Positions 17,505-26,493 of a DNA stretch of 64,000 nt are shown piece by piece. How positions within the stretch are numbered: the first letter of the stretch is position 1; the number at the start of each line of letters is the position of its first letter. This DNA is from Mannheimia granulomatis (GTDB lineage: Bacteria; Pseudomonadota; Gammaproteobacteria; Enterobacterales; Pasteurellaceae). The translations under genes and the position numbers were made by a program. The stretch spans positions 310,001 to 374,000 of the forward strand of contig NZ_CP015030.1 of assembly GCF_011455695.1 (NCBI RefSeq), in the 5' to 3' direction. The notes beneath the pieces were generated by a model. That model had not been told where the DNA came from and searched no databases. It was given only the letters and a program-made list of their open reading frames with translations.

Positions 17505-18239
17505 ATGAAATTGAAAAATTTTCTAACTATTTTACCGCTTGCAGTTGCGACAATGTCAGCTTCAGCAGAAACAACTGCTGCTGAAAATAAAGAGAAAACA
17601 TCAACCTTTAATTTTTCAACGGAAGTAAGCCGTACTGTAGATAAAGATTTAATGCAGGCAAGTGTGTATAGCCGTAAATCGGGAAAATCTTTGCCTGAGT
17701 TGAAAAAATCAGTGTCGTTAAATTTGAATCGTGTGTTGGAAGAAGCTAAGAAATATCCGAATATTGAAGTGCAAGCTGAAGGTTTAACCAATAATGTAAA
17801 CTATAACAGCAAAGGCAATATTGACGGTTGGGAAACCACAGGCAGCATTAATCTCAAAAGTAAAGATTTTGAAGCAATGGCAGCAGTGCTTGAGAGCTTA
17901 GGCAAAGATGTGGCGATTAGCTATATTGATTTCAGTGTTTCTCCGGAAAAAATGGCTTCTCTTGAAGATGAGATGACTCTTGAAATTATCCGTAAATTCC
18001 AACACAAAGCAGATATTATCCAAAAAGGGCTAGGTGCGAAGAAATATAAGTTAAGCAATATTAATATCCAGACCCCGAATGATGGCGGCGCTAACCATCC
18101 ATATTATCGCCAAGAGCGAATGTATGCTATGGCGGCTGCACCTAAGATGTCGGAAAGTAACCCAATGGAACAAATCCCATTAGAAGCAGGTAAGACGACT
18201 ATTTCTGCCAGTGCGTCAGGAAATGTGGAGTTTGAATAG
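17505..18239 (+). CDS. SIMPL (DUF541) domain periplasmic protein
   Basis: The 244-residue product begins with a Sec signal peptide (MKLKNFLTILPLAVATMSASA) and carries one SIMPL/DUF541 domain, as in E. coli YggE, with the internal S-Y-I-D-F-S-V-S-P-E block. YggE-type proteins are linked to oxidative and envelope stress, but their biochemical role is unsettled. The start is ATG 17505 behind AAGGATAA; an in-frame ATG at 17475 would place ten extra residues before the signal peptide. It lies 51 bases after trmO, so the two may be co-transcribed. Confidence 0.85.
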   Translation: MKLKNFLTILPLAVATMSASAETTAAENKEKTSTFNFSTEVSRTVDKDLMQASVYSRKSGKSLPELKKSVSLNLNRVLEEAKKYPNIEVQAEGLTNNVNYNSKGNIDGWETTGSINLKSKDFEAMAAVLESLGKDVAISYIDFSVSPEKMASLEDEMTLEIIRKFQHKADIIQKGLGAKKYKLSNINIQTPNDGGANHPYYRQERMYAMAAAPKMSESNPMEQIPLEAGKTTISASASGNVEFE

Positions 18240-18307
18240 AAATGTATAGATTTGTATAGACTTGTATGTCTGCTTAATTTGGGCACAAAATCAGTTTATA
18301 CTAGAAA

Positions 18308-18348
18308 TATGAGCATTTAATTTATTCTTAGATGCTCATATTTTTATT
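18308..18348 (+). terminator. Terminator after the SIMPL gene
   Basis: ATGAGCAT (18309-18316) pairs with ATGCTCAT (18332-18339), followed by ATTTTTATTT. Confidence 0.75.
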
Positions 18349-18375
18349 TGGCTAGAAATAGCATTCGGAAAGTAA

Positions 18376-18408
18376 AACACATTATGTGTTATTCACCTTA
18401 ATTAAGGT
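18376..18408 (+). promoter_or_regulatory. Two palindromes upstream of aqpZ
   Basis: AACACAT-T-ATGTGTT (18376-18390) and ACCTTAATTAAGGT (18395-18408) are both perfect dyads. The second abuts the AAGGA ribosome-binding site of aqpZ. They may be operators or, for the second, a structure masking translation; the cognate factor is unknown. Confidence 0.45.
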
Positions 18409-18419
18409 AAGGACAAAAA

Positions 18420-19106
18420 ATGAAAAAGTATTTTGCTGAGTTTTTCGGTACATTTTGGTTAGTATTTGGCGGTTGTGGTAGTGCAGTATTAGCAGCCGGC
18501 ATTCCTGAGTTAGGCATCGGCTATGCAGGCGTATCATTAGCCTTCGGTTTAACCGTATTAACAATGGCGTATGCAGTTGGTCATATTTCCGGTGGTCACT
18601 TCAACCCTGCCGTATCTATCGGCTTATTGGTTGGCGGTCGTTTTAATGCGAAAGATTTACTGCCTTATATTGCAGCACAAGTAATTGGTGCGATTGCAGC
18701 CGCCGCCGTATTATATGCTATCGCTTCAGGCATTCCGACTTTTGATGTAACCGCGGGTTTTGCAAGCAATGGTTATGGGGAACATTCTCCGCACGGTTAT
18801 AGCTTAACAGCAGCATTGTTAATTGAAATCGTCTTAACCGCGTTTTTCTTAATCATCATTATGGGAGCAACCGATAAACTTGCACCGGCAGGCTTTGCAC
18901 CGATTGCAATCGGGTTGGCATTAACCTTAATCCACTTAATCAGCATTCCGGTAACTAATACGTCTGTAAACCCTGCGCGTTCAACAGGTGTAGCGCTATT
19001 CCAAGGTAGCTGGGCTGTTGAACAATTATGGTTGTTCTGGGTTGCACCAATTGTTGGAGCAATTATTGGCGCTGTCGCTTATCGCGTTATTGCAGAAGAA
19101 AAATAA
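18420..19106 (+). CDS. aqpZ: Aquaporin Z
   Basis: AqpZ is a tetrameric inner-membrane water channel. The 228-residue product has six membrane helices and the two NPA boxes at residues 62-64 (HFNPAVS) and 184-186 (SVNPARS), with the arginine of the selectivity filter at 187. Length and an ar/R region including H172 suggest a water-selective aquaporin rather than a glycerol facilitator, whose second box region has an aspartate. It starts at ATG 18420 behind AAGGTAAGGA and stands alone, preceded by two palindromes and followed by a terminator. Confidence 0.95.
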   Translation: MKKYFAEFFGTFWLVFGGCGSAVLAAGIPELGIGYAGVSLAFGLTVLTMAYAVGHISGGHFNPAVSIGLLVGGRFNAKDLLPYIAAQVIGAIAAAAVLYAIASGIPTFDVTAGFASNGYGEHSPHGYSLTAALLIEIVLTAFFLIIIMGATDKLAPAGFAPIAIGLALTLIHLISIPVTNTSVNPARSTGVALFQGSWAVEQLWLFWVAPIVGAIIGAVAYRVIAEEK

Positions 19107-19125
19107 TCCTAGCTGTGAATTTTAT

Positions 19126-19160
19126 GCAGTCTCAATTATTGATTGGGGCTGCTTTTTTGT
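19126..19160 (+). terminator. Terminator after aqpZ
   Basis: An 11-bp stem, GCAGTCTCAAT with ATTGGGGCTGC (two G-U pairs), encloses a five-base loop and is followed by six T. The T run also serves as the leader of the small lipoprotein gene. Confidence 0.8.
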
Positions 19161-19178
19161 TTTGAAAAGGGCAAGAAA

Positions 19179-19319
19179 ATGAAAAAATTAATCAAATTAT
19201 GTGGTGTAATTTCAGCAACAATTTTACTGAGTGGCTGCCTAGTTACTTCTGTTGTTGGTGGTGTTGTGGGTACAGCCGTAGATGTAGTGGATACAGTAAC
19301 ACCTGATATCATTGACTAA
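19179..19319 (+). CDS. Small lipoprotein, 46 residues
   Basis: This short open frame has ATG 19179 preceded by AAGGGCAAG and ends at TAA 19319. The product starts MKKLIKLCGVISATILLSGC, a clear lipoprotein signal peptide with a LSGC lipobox and the lipidated cysteine at C20. A Gly/Val-rich stretch of only 26 residues follows. Such tiny lipoproteins are common in Pasteurellaceae and Acinetobacter. I do not recognise a function. It lies just behind the aqpZ terminator and would need readthrough or its own promoter. Confidence 0.7.
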   Translation: MKKLIKLCGVISATILLSGCLVTSVVGGVVGTAVDVVDTVTPDIID

Positions 19320-19327
19320 TGAATGTT

Positions 19328-19336
19328 ACAAGCGGT
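19328..19336 (+). repeat. DNA uptake signal core
   Basis: Exact ACAAGCGGT with a TAAAATT extension, directly behind the small lipoprotein gene and ahead of the slyD promoter. Confidence 0.8.
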
Positions 19337-19353
19337 TAAAATTCGCGGATAGA

Positions 19354-19381
19354 TTGCAAATATAAAATAAAGCGTTACAAT
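19354..19381 (+). promoter_or_regulatory. slyD promoter
   Basis: TTGCAA (19354-19359), a 16-base spacer and TACAAT (19376-19381), 43 bases ahead of the slyD start. Confidence 0.55.
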
Positions 19382-19423
19382 GGTTTGCTATTTTATAAAA
19401 CAGATGAATTAAAAGGATTCAAT

Positions 19424-20011
19424 ATGAAAATTACCAAAGATTTAGTGCCAAGTATTGCTTATCAAGTTCGTACGCAAGAAGGCGTATTAGTTGATGAAGC
19501 ACCGGTAAATCAGCCGTTAGAATACTTGCACGGTCATAACAATTTAGTGGAAGGTTTAGAAAAAGCTTTAGAAGGCAAAGCGGTTGGCGATGTGTTTGAG
19601 GTGCGTGTAAAACCGGAAGAAGGTTATGGTGAATACAACGACAATATGGTTCAACGTGTGCCGAAAGAAGTCTTTATGGGTGTGGATGAATTAGAAGTAG
19701 GTATGCGTTTTATCGCGGATACCGATTTAGGTCCACTGCCGGTTGTGATCACTGAAGTTGATGGTGACGAAGTGGTTGTTGACGGTAACCATATGCTAGC
19801 CGGTCAAGAATTGCTATTCTCTGTAGAAGTAGTTGGTGTGCGTGAGGCTACAGAAGAAGAGATTTCTCATGGCCATGTTCACGGTGGACACGGTGGCTGT
19901 GGTTGCGGCGGTCATGGACATGATCACGACCACGAAGGTTGCTGTGGTGGACACGACCATGATCACCATCATCATAATCACGGTGGCTGTGGTTGTGGTG
20001 GTCATCACTAA
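19424..20011 (+). CDS. slyD: FKBP-type peptidyl-prolyl isomerase SlyD
   Basis: SlyD is a cytosolic prolyl isomerase and chaperone that also stores nickel and feeds hydrogenase or urease maturation in relatives. The 195-residue product has an FKBP domain with the IF insert (residues 1 to about 145). It ends in a tail of about 45 residues made almost wholly of His, Gly, Cys and Asp, with repeated CGCGGH and HDHDH groups for metal binding. The start is ATG 19424 behind AAAAGGA; an in-frame start at 19385 would add 13 residues and overlaps the promoter. A possible link to the nickel-type ABC importer at 37493-42298 is inference only. Confidence 0.94.
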   Translation: MKITKDLVPSIAYQVRTQEGVLVDEAPVNQPLEYLHGHNNLVEGLEKALEGKAVGDVFEVRVKPEEGYGEYNDNMVQRVPKEVFMGVDELEVGMRFIADTDLGPLPVVITEVDGDEVVVDGNHMLAGQELLFSVEVVGVREATEEEISHGHVHGGHGGCGCGGHGHDHDHEGCCGGHDHDHHHHNHGGCGCGGHH

Positions 20012-20018
20012 ATTTAGT

Positions 20019-20043
20019 TTATCCCTCCTTTATGGAGGGATAG
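20019..20043. terminator. Hairpin after slyD
   Basis: TATCCCTCC (20020-20028) pairs perfectly with GGAGGGATA (20034-20042). No clear T run follows on the plus strand, so its strength as a terminator is doubtful. Confidence 0.5.
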
Positions 20044-20122
20044 CTACTTTCAGCCTATGAGGATAGTGGTAAGCGGTTAAATTTTGCTAAAAATTTACCA
20101 ATATCTTTATAAAAATCTAAAT

Positions 20123-21673
20123 ATGACAACAACCTTTCAAAATATGAGTGAAACCAAACAAAATCAATCTTCTATTGACTATCTGCGTGCGATTTTAAGT
20201 GCCAATATTTATGATTTAGCACAAGTTACCCCTTTGCAAAAAATGGAAAAATTATCTGAACGTTTAAGTAATCAGATTTTTATTAAGCGTGAAGATCGCC
20301 AACCGGTGCATAGTTTTAAATTACGTGGCGCTTTTGCGATGATTTCTAATTTAACCAAAGCGCAAAAAGAAGCTGGTGTTATTGCTGCTTCAGCCGGTAA
20401 CCATGCACAAGGCGTTGCACTTTCGGCACAGCATTTAGGTTTAAAAGCATTAATTGTGATGCCACAGAACACACCTGCAATTAAAGTAGATGCCGTGCGT
20501 GGTTTTGGGGGGGAAGTGCTGCTATATGGTGCCAATTTTGATGAGGCGAAAGCTAAAGCTATTTCACTTTCCGGTGAATTGGGGATGACTTTTATTCATC
20601 CGTTTGATAGTCCTGCCGTCATTGCCGGGCAAGGCACAATCGGTTTGGAGCTGGTTCAGCAAAAATCCGATTTAGACTATGTCTTTATTCCTGTTGGTGG
20701 CGGTGGCTTAATTGCCGGTGTGGCGGTGCTGATTAAGCAAGTTTTGCCCAATATTAAAGTGATTGGTGTGGAGTCTAAAGATTCTGCTTGCCTTTATCAT
20801 GCTTTAAAGCAAGGCCAGCCGACTGACTTAGAGCGAGTGGGGCTATTTGCCGACGGTATTGCGGTAAAACGTATTGGTGAGGAAACTTTCCGTTTATGTC
20901 AGCAATATGTGGATGATGTAGTATTGGTGGATAATGATGAAATTTGTGCCTCAATGAAACTGATTTTTGAGAATGTACGTGCGATTTCTGAACCATCAGG
21001 AGCAGCTTCCCTTGCCGGTTTGAAAAAGTATGTGAAATTACATCAATTAGAAGGTAAAAACTTAGCCTGTATTCTTTCCGGGGCGAACTTAAATTTCCAT
21101 ACCTTACGTTTTGTTTCCGAACGTTGTGAAATTGGTGAAAAGCGTGAGGCGATTTTGGCGGTCACTATTCCGGAGCAAAAAGGCAGCTTCTTGAAATTCT
21201 GTCAAATTTTAGGTGATCGTGCGGTAACTGAATTTAATTACCGCCATTCAGATGATAACAAGGCGTGTGTTTTTGTCGGTGTGCGTATTAGCGGCTCGGC
21301 AGAAAAATTGGATATCATTAAAGATCTTCAACAGCATGGTTATGATGTGGCGGATTTATCCGATGATGATATCGCTAAAACCCATATTCGCTATATGGTG
21401 GGCGGACGTACAACTTCGATCGAAAACGAACAGCTTTATAGTTTTGAATTCCCTGAACAGAAAGGGGCGTTGCTGAAATTCTTACAAACCCTAACCGATT
21501 GGGATATTTCTTTGTTCCATTATCGTGCACACGGCTCCGATTATGGGGATATTTTGGCAGCATTTGCATTAAATCATGGCGATGAAGTAGAATTAAACAA
21601 ACATTTAGAACAGCTTGGTTATCGTTTCCAAAACGTCAGTGAAAGCCCGGCTTATCAATATTTTTTAAAATAA
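20123..21673 (+). CDS. ilvA: Threonine ammonia-lyase, biosynthetic
   Basis: IlvA deaminates threonine to 2-oxobutanoate, the first step to isoleucine. The 516-residue product has the PLP domain with the Schiff-base lysine in HSFKLRGAF and the S-A-G-N-H-A-Q-G phosphate loop. Two C-terminal ACT-like regulatory domains (from about residue 330) mark the isoleucine-inhibited biosynthetic form. The start is taken as ATG 20123, which gives the usual length; TTG 20084 and ATG 20144 are alternatives and no site has a strong ribosome-binding sequence. Other ilv genes are not adjacent. Confidence 0.94.
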   Translation: MTTTFQNMSETKQNQSSIDYLRAILSANIYDLAQVTPLQKMEKLSERLSNQIFIKREDRQPVHSFKLRGAFAMISNLTKAQKEAGVIAASAGNHAQGVALSAQHLGLKALIVMPQNTPAIKVDAVRGFGGEVLLYGANFDEAKAKAISLSGELGMTFIHPFDSPAVIAGQGTIGLELVQQKSDLDYVFIPVGGGGLIAGVAVLIKQVLPNIKVIGVESKDSACLYHALKQGQPTDLERVGLFADGIAVKRIGEETFRLCQQYVDDVVLVDNDEICASMKLIFENVRAISEPSGAASLAGLKKYVKLHQLEGKNLACILSGANLNFHTLRFVSERCEIGEKREAILAVTIPEQKGSFLKFCQILGDRAVTEFNYRHSDDNKACVFVGVRISGSAEKLDIIKDLQQHGYDVADLSDDDIAKTHIRYMVGGRTTSIENEQLYSFEFPEQKGALLKFLQTLTDWDISLFHYRAHGSDYGDILAAFALNHGDEVELNKHLEQLGYRFQNVSESPAYQYFLK

Positions 21674-21700
21674 ACTTTTGTTATAAAACTAGGAATCATA

Positions 21701-23035
21701 ATGGCTCGTAAATATTTCGGCACAGACGGTGTGCGTGGTGAAGTGGGTAAATTCCCGATTACGCCTGAATTTGCATTAAAATTAGGTTGGGCAGCTGGTA
21801 AGGTACTTGCCACTCAAGGCACTAAAAAAGTGCTGATTGGTAAAGATACCCGTATTTCCGGTTATATGTTGGAGTCTGCTCTTGAAGCAGGTTTAACCGC
21901 GGCCGGTTTATCGGCTGTATTTGTTGGTCCGATGCCAACCCCGGCTATTGCTTATTTAACCCGTACATTCCGTGCAGAAGCGGGAATTGTGATTTCGGCT
22001 TCTCATAACCCTTATTATGATAATGGCATTAAATTTTTCTCCTCTGTGGGCGAAAAGTTGCCGGACGAAATTGAAGAAGCCATCGAAGCGATGTTAGATG
22101 CTCCAATGGATTGTGTAGATTCCGCCAACTTAGGTCGAGCAAGTCGTATTAATGATGCAGCAGGGCGTTATATTGAATTTTGTAAAGGGACTTTCCCTTC
22201 AGAATTAAGCCTTGAGGGTTATAAAATTGTGGTAGATAGTGCCAATGGTGCAACTTACCATATCGCACCAAATGTAATGCGTGAATTAGGCGCAGAGGTG
22301 CTTGAAATCGGCACTAAGCCGGATGGTTTAAATATCAACGAAAAATGTGGTGCGACTGATATTAAAGCATTGCAAAAAGTAGTTATTGAATCAGGTGCAG
22401 ATGTTGGTTTGGCCTACGATGGTGATGGCGACCGTTTGATTATGGTCGATCATCTCGGTAACAAGGTGGATGGTGACCAAATCCTGTTTATTTTGGCTCG
22501 TGAAGCTCTGCGTTCAGGTAAATTACAAGGTGGGGTAGTTGGTACGTTAATGAGTAATATGAGTTTGGAATTGGCGTTAAAAGAGTTAGCAATTCCGTTT
22601 TCTCGTGCGAATGTCGGGGACCGCTATGTATTAGAACAGCTAAAAGAGAAAGGCTGGAAATTGGGCGGTGAAAATTCGGGCCATATTATTGTGTTAGATA
22701 AAAACACCACAGGTGATGGCATTATTGCTTCACTACAAGTATTGGCCGCAATGGCAAGCCATAAATTAAGTCTCAATGATTTAGCTAAAGCCGTGCCGTT
22801 ATTCCCACAGGTATTGCTTAATGTCCGTTTTGAGAAAGGCGCTGCTAATCCGCTTGAAAGCGATGAAGTAAAAGCGGTAGCGGCAGAAGTAGAAAAACGC
22901 TTAGTCGGAAAAGGGCGTATCCTGTTGCGTAAGTCCGGCACCGAACCATTAATTCGTGTTATGGTTGAATGTGAAGATGGGCAACTGGCTCAAAGCTGTG
23001 CGGAAGAGATTGTTGAAGCGGTAAAACGTAATTAA
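21701..23035 (+). CDS. glmM: Phosphoglucosamine mutase
   Basis: GlmM interconverts glucosamine 6-phosphate and 1-phosphate on the way to UDP-GlcNAc for peptidoglycan and LPS. The 444-residue product has the four alpha-phosphohexomutase domains: the active-site serine in V-I-S-A-S-H-N-P near residue 102, the metal loop D-G-D-G-D-R near 245, the sugar loop G-G-E-N-S-G-H near 325, and the phosphate-binding R-K-S-G-T-E-P near 412. It begins [13 protein letters not shown], typical of GlmM, behind CTAGGAAT. It is closed by a long palindrome that carries an uptake signal. Confidence 0.97.
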   Translation: MARKYFGTDGVRGEVGKFPITPEFALKLGWAAGKVLATQGTKKVLIGKDTRISGYMLESALEAGLTAAGLSAVFVGPMPTPAIAYLTRTFRAEAGIVISASHNPYYDNGIKFFSSVGEKLPDEIEEAIEAMLDAPMDCVDSANLGRASRINDAAGRYIEFCKGTFPSELSLEGYKIVVDSANGATYHIAPNVMRELGAEVLEIGTKPDGLNINEKCGATDIKALQKVVIESGADVGLAYDGDGDRLIMVDHLGNKVDGDQILFILAREALRSGKLQGGVVGTLMSNMSLELALKELAIPFSRANVGDRYVLEQLKEKGWKLGGENSGHIIVLDKNTTGDGIIASLQVLAAMASHKLSLNDLAKAVPLFPQVLLNVRFEKGAANPLESDEVKAVAAEVEKRLVGKGRILLRKSGTEPLIRVMVECEDGQLAQSCAEEIVEAVKRN

Positions 23036-23037
23036 TC

Positions 23038-23082
23038 CAAGCGGTCATATTTTGTAAAAAATTTGCAAAATATGACCGCTTG
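23038..23082 (+). terminator. 17-bp palindrome with uptake-signal arms after glmM
   Basis: CAAGCGGTCATATTTTG (23038-23054) and CAAAATATGACCGCTTG (23066-23082) pair perfectly around an 11-base loop. It has the form of an uptake-signal dyad used as a terminator, though the following T run is short. Confidence 0.7.
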
Positions 23083-23099
23083 TTGCTTAAAAGGAATAA

Positions 23100-23762
23100 A
23101 TGATGAACCAACAAGAGATGAAAAAAATTGCGGCTCAAGCTGCATTAAAATTTGTTAAGCCAGATACAATTGTCGGGGTGGGCAGTGGCTCAACAGTAAA
23201 TTGTTTTATTGATGCTTTGGCTTCTATGAAAGATGATATCAAGGGGGCGGTTGCTGCATCAAAGGCGTCGGAAGATCGTCTGCGTGAAATCGGAATTGAA
23301 GTATTTAGTGCTAATGAAGTCAGTGAGCTAGATGTTTATATTGATGGTGCAGATGAGATTACGCCTCAAGGTGCGATGATTAAAGGTGGTGGGGCAGCAT
23401 TAACCCGCGAGAAAATTGTCAGTTCTCTGGCGAAAAAATTTATCTGTATCGTAGATAGTTCAAAGCAAGTAGATGTGTTAGGTTCAACTTTCCCGTTGCC
23501 GATTGAAGTAATTCCGATGGCACGTTCTTATGTTGCCCGTCAGTTAGTTGCATTAGGGGGTTCGCCGGAATACCGTGAAGGTGTGGTAACAGACAATGGT
23601 AATGTGATTTTAGATGTGCATAATTTCCAAATCTTAGAGCCGTTAAAGATGGAACATACAATTAATAATATTGCTGGTGTGGTAACTAATGGCATTTTTG
23701 CACAACGTTTTGCCAATGTAACTATTGTCGGCACGCCTGAAGGCGCTGTTATTTTAGAATAA
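23100..23762 (+). CDS. rpiA: Ribose-5-phosphate isomerase A
   Basis: RpiA interconverts ribose 5-phosphate and ribulose 5-phosphate in the pentose phosphate pathway. The 220-residue product has the substrate loop G-V-G-S-G-S-T near residue 26, the D-G-A-D-E-I catalytic aspartates near 82-86 and the [11 protein letters not shown] block. The start is ATG 23100 or ATG 23103, the latter matching most homologues (MNQ...). It is followed by serA after 39 bases, as in E. coli where rpiA and serA are neighbours. Confidence 0.96.
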   Translation: MMNQQEMKKIAAQAALKFVKPDTIVGVGSGSTVNCFIDALASMKDDIKGAVAASKASEDRLREIGIEVFSANEVSELDVYIDGADEITPQGAMIKGGGAALTREKIVSSLAKKFICIVDSSKQVDVLGSTFPLPIEVIPMARSYVARQLVALGGSPEYREGVVTDNGNVILDVHNFQILEPLKMEHTINNIAGVVTNGIFAQRFANVTIVGTPEGAVILE

Positions 23763-23801
23763 TTTTATATCGCAAACACAAAATATAACTAGGAGCAAAG
23801 C

Positions 23802-25031
23802 ATGACCAAAATTTCTTTGGATAAATCAAAGATTAAATTCCTCCTGCTTGAAGGAGTACATCAAAATGCAATAGATGTGCTTTTAGCTGCAGGCTATACC
23901 AATATTGAAGTACACAAGAAGGCATTAGACGGTCAAGAGTTGCTTGATGCGATTAAAGATGCTCATTTTATCGGGATCCGATCACGTACATTTTTGACTG
24001 AAGAAGTGCTTGCTCATGCTCAAAAGTTAATTGCAATAGGCTGTTTTTGTATCGGTACCAACCAGGTTGATTTAGATGCAGCGAAAAGACGCGGTATTCC
24101 GGTATTTAATGCCCCATTCTCAAATACTCGTTCTGTGGCAGAATTAGTATTAGCTGAAATGATTTTACTTATGCGTCAAGTGCCAACTGCCAATGCTGAG
24201 GTACATCGTGGTGTGTGGAATAAATCGGCTGCCGGCTCAAATGAAGTGCGTGGTAAGAAATTAGGTATTGTGGGCTATGGACATATCGGCTCGCAGTTAA
24301 GTATTCTTGCTGAAGCCATTGGGATGAAAGTCTATTTCTATGATGTAGAAAATAAATTACCGCTTGGCAATGCGCAGCAAGTCCCAACATTAGAGCATTT
24401 GCTTTCTACTTGCGATATGATTTCATTGCATGTGCCGGAAATTGAATCGACTAAAAACTTAATGAGTGCGGAGCGTATTGCCCAGCTTAAGAATGGCTCA
24501 GTGTTAATTAACGCGGCACGTGGTACCGTAGTGGATTTAGATGCTTTAGCGGCTCGTCTTGAAGAGGGTTCTTTGCGTGGTGCTGCAATTGATGTATTTC
24601 CAGAAGAGCCGGCATCCATTAACGATCCATTTATTTCACCATTGTGTAAATTTGATAATGTGATTTTAACGCCACATATTGGCGGTTCAACGTCTGAGGC
24701 ACAAGCAAATATTGGTACAGAAGTTGCAAATAAATTTGTGAAATATTCGGATAATGGTTCAACCTTATCGGCAGTAAACTTTCCTGAAGTCTCTTTGCCG
24801 ATTCATAACCAAACTAAACGTTTATTACACATTCACGAGAATCGCCCAGGTATCTTAAATCAAATTAACCAAGTGTTTGTGGAATCGAATGTGAACATTG
24901 CAGCACAATATTTACAAACAGATCCAACCATTGGTTATGTGGTGATTGATGTTGAGTGTGATGATGTAGATAACGCATTACAACGTTTGAAAGCGATTGA
25001 AGGAACAATTCGTGCTAGAGTGTTATATTAA
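23802..25031 (+). CDS. serA: D-3-phosphoglycerate dehydrogenase
   Basis: SerA oxidises 3-phosphoglycerate in the first step of serine synthesis. The 409-residue product is the short, E. coli-like form: a D-isomer dehydrogenase domain with the NAD loop G-I-V-G-Y-G-H-I-G near residue 155, catalytic Arg (N-A-A-R-G-T) near 240 and His (T-P-H-I-G-G-S-T) near 291, then a C-terminal ACT domain (H-E-N-R-P-G-I-L-N) for serine feedback. It has a TAGGAGC ribosome-binding site and a strong terminator. Confidence 0.96.
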   Translation: MTKISLDKSKIKFLLLEGVHQNAIDVLLAAGYTNIEVHKKALDGQELLDAIKDAHFIGIRSRTFLTEEVLAHAQKLIAIGCFCIGTNQVDLDAAKRRGIPVFNAPFSNTRSVAELVLAEMILLMRQVPTANAEVHRGVWNKSAAGSNEVRGKKLGIVGYGHIGSQLSILAEAIGMKVYFYDVENKLPLGNAQQVPTLEHLLSTCDMISLHVPEIESTKNLMSAERIAQLKNGSVLINAARGTVVDLDALAARLEEGSLRGAAIDVFPEEPASINDPFISPLCKFDNVILTPHIGGSTSEAQANIGTEVANKFVKYSDNGSTLSAVNFPEVSLPIHNQTKRLLHIHENRPGILNQINQVFVESNVNIAAQYLQTDPTIGYVVIDVECDDVDNALQRLKAIEGTIRARVLY

Positions 25032-25037
25032 TTGATA

Positions 25038-25067
25038 TAAAAAGAGCCTGAAGACAGGCTCTTTTTA
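25038..25067. terminator. Terminator after serA
   Basis: AAAAAGAGCCTG and CAGGCTCTTTTT form a perfect 12-bp hairpin with a four-base loop. A and T runs on both sides make it usable from either direction. Confidence 0.93.
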
Positions 25068-25076
25068 TTACGAGTT

Positions 25077-25085
25077 ACAAGCGGT
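25077..25085 (+). repeat. DNA uptake signal core
   Basis: Exact ACAAGCGGT. With ACCGCT about 20 bases downstream it makes a loose dyad at the end of the convergent outer-membrane gene. Confidence 0.75.
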
Positions 25086-25119
25086 CATTTTTTTAAAAAA
25101 TTTTACCGCTGACTAAGGT

Positions 25120-25638
25120 TTAGAAGCGATAAGTCGCATTCGCTGAGAATAAATTTCCTTTTAGTTTTGTTCCACCACGTTTTAAATTTTCACGTGTGTA
25201 TTCCGCACCGATCTCCACATCGCTTGATATCGCGTATTTTGCACCAGCACCAATACCGAAACCACGGAAAGTATCATTCCCTACTTTGCTTGAGCTTGCA
25301 TCCACTTTCACGTAAGGAAGTAAGTCTGAGCCTACACGATAACCTTGTTGATAGGCAATCGTATATTTATGCTTTTGTTTTACATCATTAAACACTTTAG
25401 TGCTGCCTAATTTTGCTTTACCTTGTACGATACCGATAAAATTATTACCTTGATCAATACCGTAATCAACCACAAGAGTTGGGCCTGTTGATTGTTTACT
25501 TTTAACGCCGTTAACATCGTATTTAGTCGTGGTAACATCTACTCCTACGCCAACGCCGGTAAAAGTTTGACCTACAGGTGCTGCGAAGGCATGAGTAGAA
25601 AATAGGCAAGCTAATGCAACTATAGTTAGTTTTTTCAT
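25120..25638 (-). CDS. Small outer-membrane beta-barrel protein
   Basis: The 172-residue product has a Sec signal peptide ending AFA (cut after about residue 19) and alternating hydrophobic strands rich in Gly, Tyr and Lys. It ends in a terminal phenylalanine (ATYRF), the signal for outer-membrane barrel assembly. Size and pattern suggest an eight-stranded OmpX/opacity-type barrel. No function is assigned; such proteins often act in adhesion or serum resistance. It is preceded by ATAGGAGTC and lies 17 bases downstream of arcA on the same strand, so arcA transcripts may read into it. Confidence 0.8.
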   Translation of the reverse strand: MKKLTIVALACLFSTHAFAAPVGQTFTGVGVGVDVTTTKYDVNGVKSKQSTGPTLVVDYGIDQGNNFIGIVQGKAKLGSTKVFNDVKQKHKYTIAYQQGYRVGSDLLPYVKVDASSSKVGNDTFRGFGIGAGAKYAISSDVEIGAEYTRENLKRGGTKLKGNLFSANATYRF

Positions 25639-25655
25639 AAATGACTCCTATATGA

Positions 25656-26372
25656 TTATTCAATATTGCCACAGAAGCGATAACCTTCGCCATGAATTGT
25701 AACAATAATTTCTGGGGTACTTGGATGATCTTCAAAGTGTTTACGAATACGACGAATAGTAACATCAACCGTTCTGTCGTGTGGTTTTAGCTCTCGCCCA
25801 GCCATTTTTTTCAATAAATCTTCTCGTGTTTGGATTTTGCCCGGATTTTCGCAGAAGTGCAGCAAGGCTCTAAACTCACTACGAGGTAATTTATTTACTT
25901 CACCTTCGGGGCTGATTAAGCTATGGCTGTTAATATCTAATGTCCAGCCGTTGAAATGATAACTATCAATTTCCGCTTGTACTTTAAATGCTTTTTCTGT
26001 ATTCGCCATTGTGCGTTGTAACAAATTTCTAGCACGAATGGTTAGCTCACGAGGGTTGAAAGGTTTAGTAATATAGTCATCAGCACCGATTTCTAATCCT
26101 AGAATTTTATCAATCTCATTATCTCTACCGGTTAAAAACATAAGAGGAAGTTTCATATTCTCTCGGATTTCTCGAGCTAAAATTAAGCCGTTTTTACCCG
26201 GTAGATTAATATCCATTATCACCAGATTAATTTCTTGGTTGTTGAGCACCGTATGCATCTCGGCACCATCAGATGCTTCAAATACTTGATACCCTTCACC
26301 TTCGAAAATGCTTTTAAGCATATTTCTTGTTACCAATTCATCTTCAACAATTAAGACTTGTGGGGTTTTCAT
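25656..26372 (-). CDS. arcA: Two-component response regulator ArcA
   Basis: ArcA represses respiratory genes and adjusts metabolism when the ArcB sensor signals low oxygen. The 238-residue product has a receiver domain with the phospho-acceptor D54 in [12 protein letters not shown], the [17 protein letters not shown] block characteristic of ArcA, and a C-terminal winged-helix DNA-binding domain ending G-E-G-Y-R-F. No sensor kinase gene is adjacent, as is usual for arcA. The lactate genes at 48965-53533 are the kind ArcA controls in relatives. Confidence 0.96.
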   Translation of the reverse strand: MKTPQVLIVEDELVTRNMLKSIFEGEGYQVFEASDGAEMHTVLNNQEINLVIMDINLPGKNGLILAREIRENMKLPLMFLTGRDNEIDKILGLEIGADDYITKPFNPRELTIRARNLLQRTMANTEKAFKVQAEIDSYHFNGWTLDINSHSLISPEGEVNKLPRSEFRALLHFCENPGKIQTREDLLKKMAGRELKPHDRTVDVTIRRIRKHFEDHPSTPEIIVTIHGEGYRFCGNIE

Positions 26373-26493
26373 TTTTTAAACCTCGGATTTAATTTATCAA
26401 TTCTTTTCATAACGTTTATGTTACAAGTTGATTTCATTCTACTGATAAATGGATTAATGAAAAAGTATAAAAATGCTAATTTATTTAATTCAA

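Noticed and set aside
19814-20008. Open frames with odd Val/Thr/Met repeats opposite and within the slyD tail
   Set aside because: They are other-frame readings of the His/Gly/Cys-coding repeat of slyD.
19860-20010. Tandem repeat or CRISPR-like array
   Set aside because: The repetition is in-frame coding for the metal-binding tail of SlyD, without spacers of equal length.
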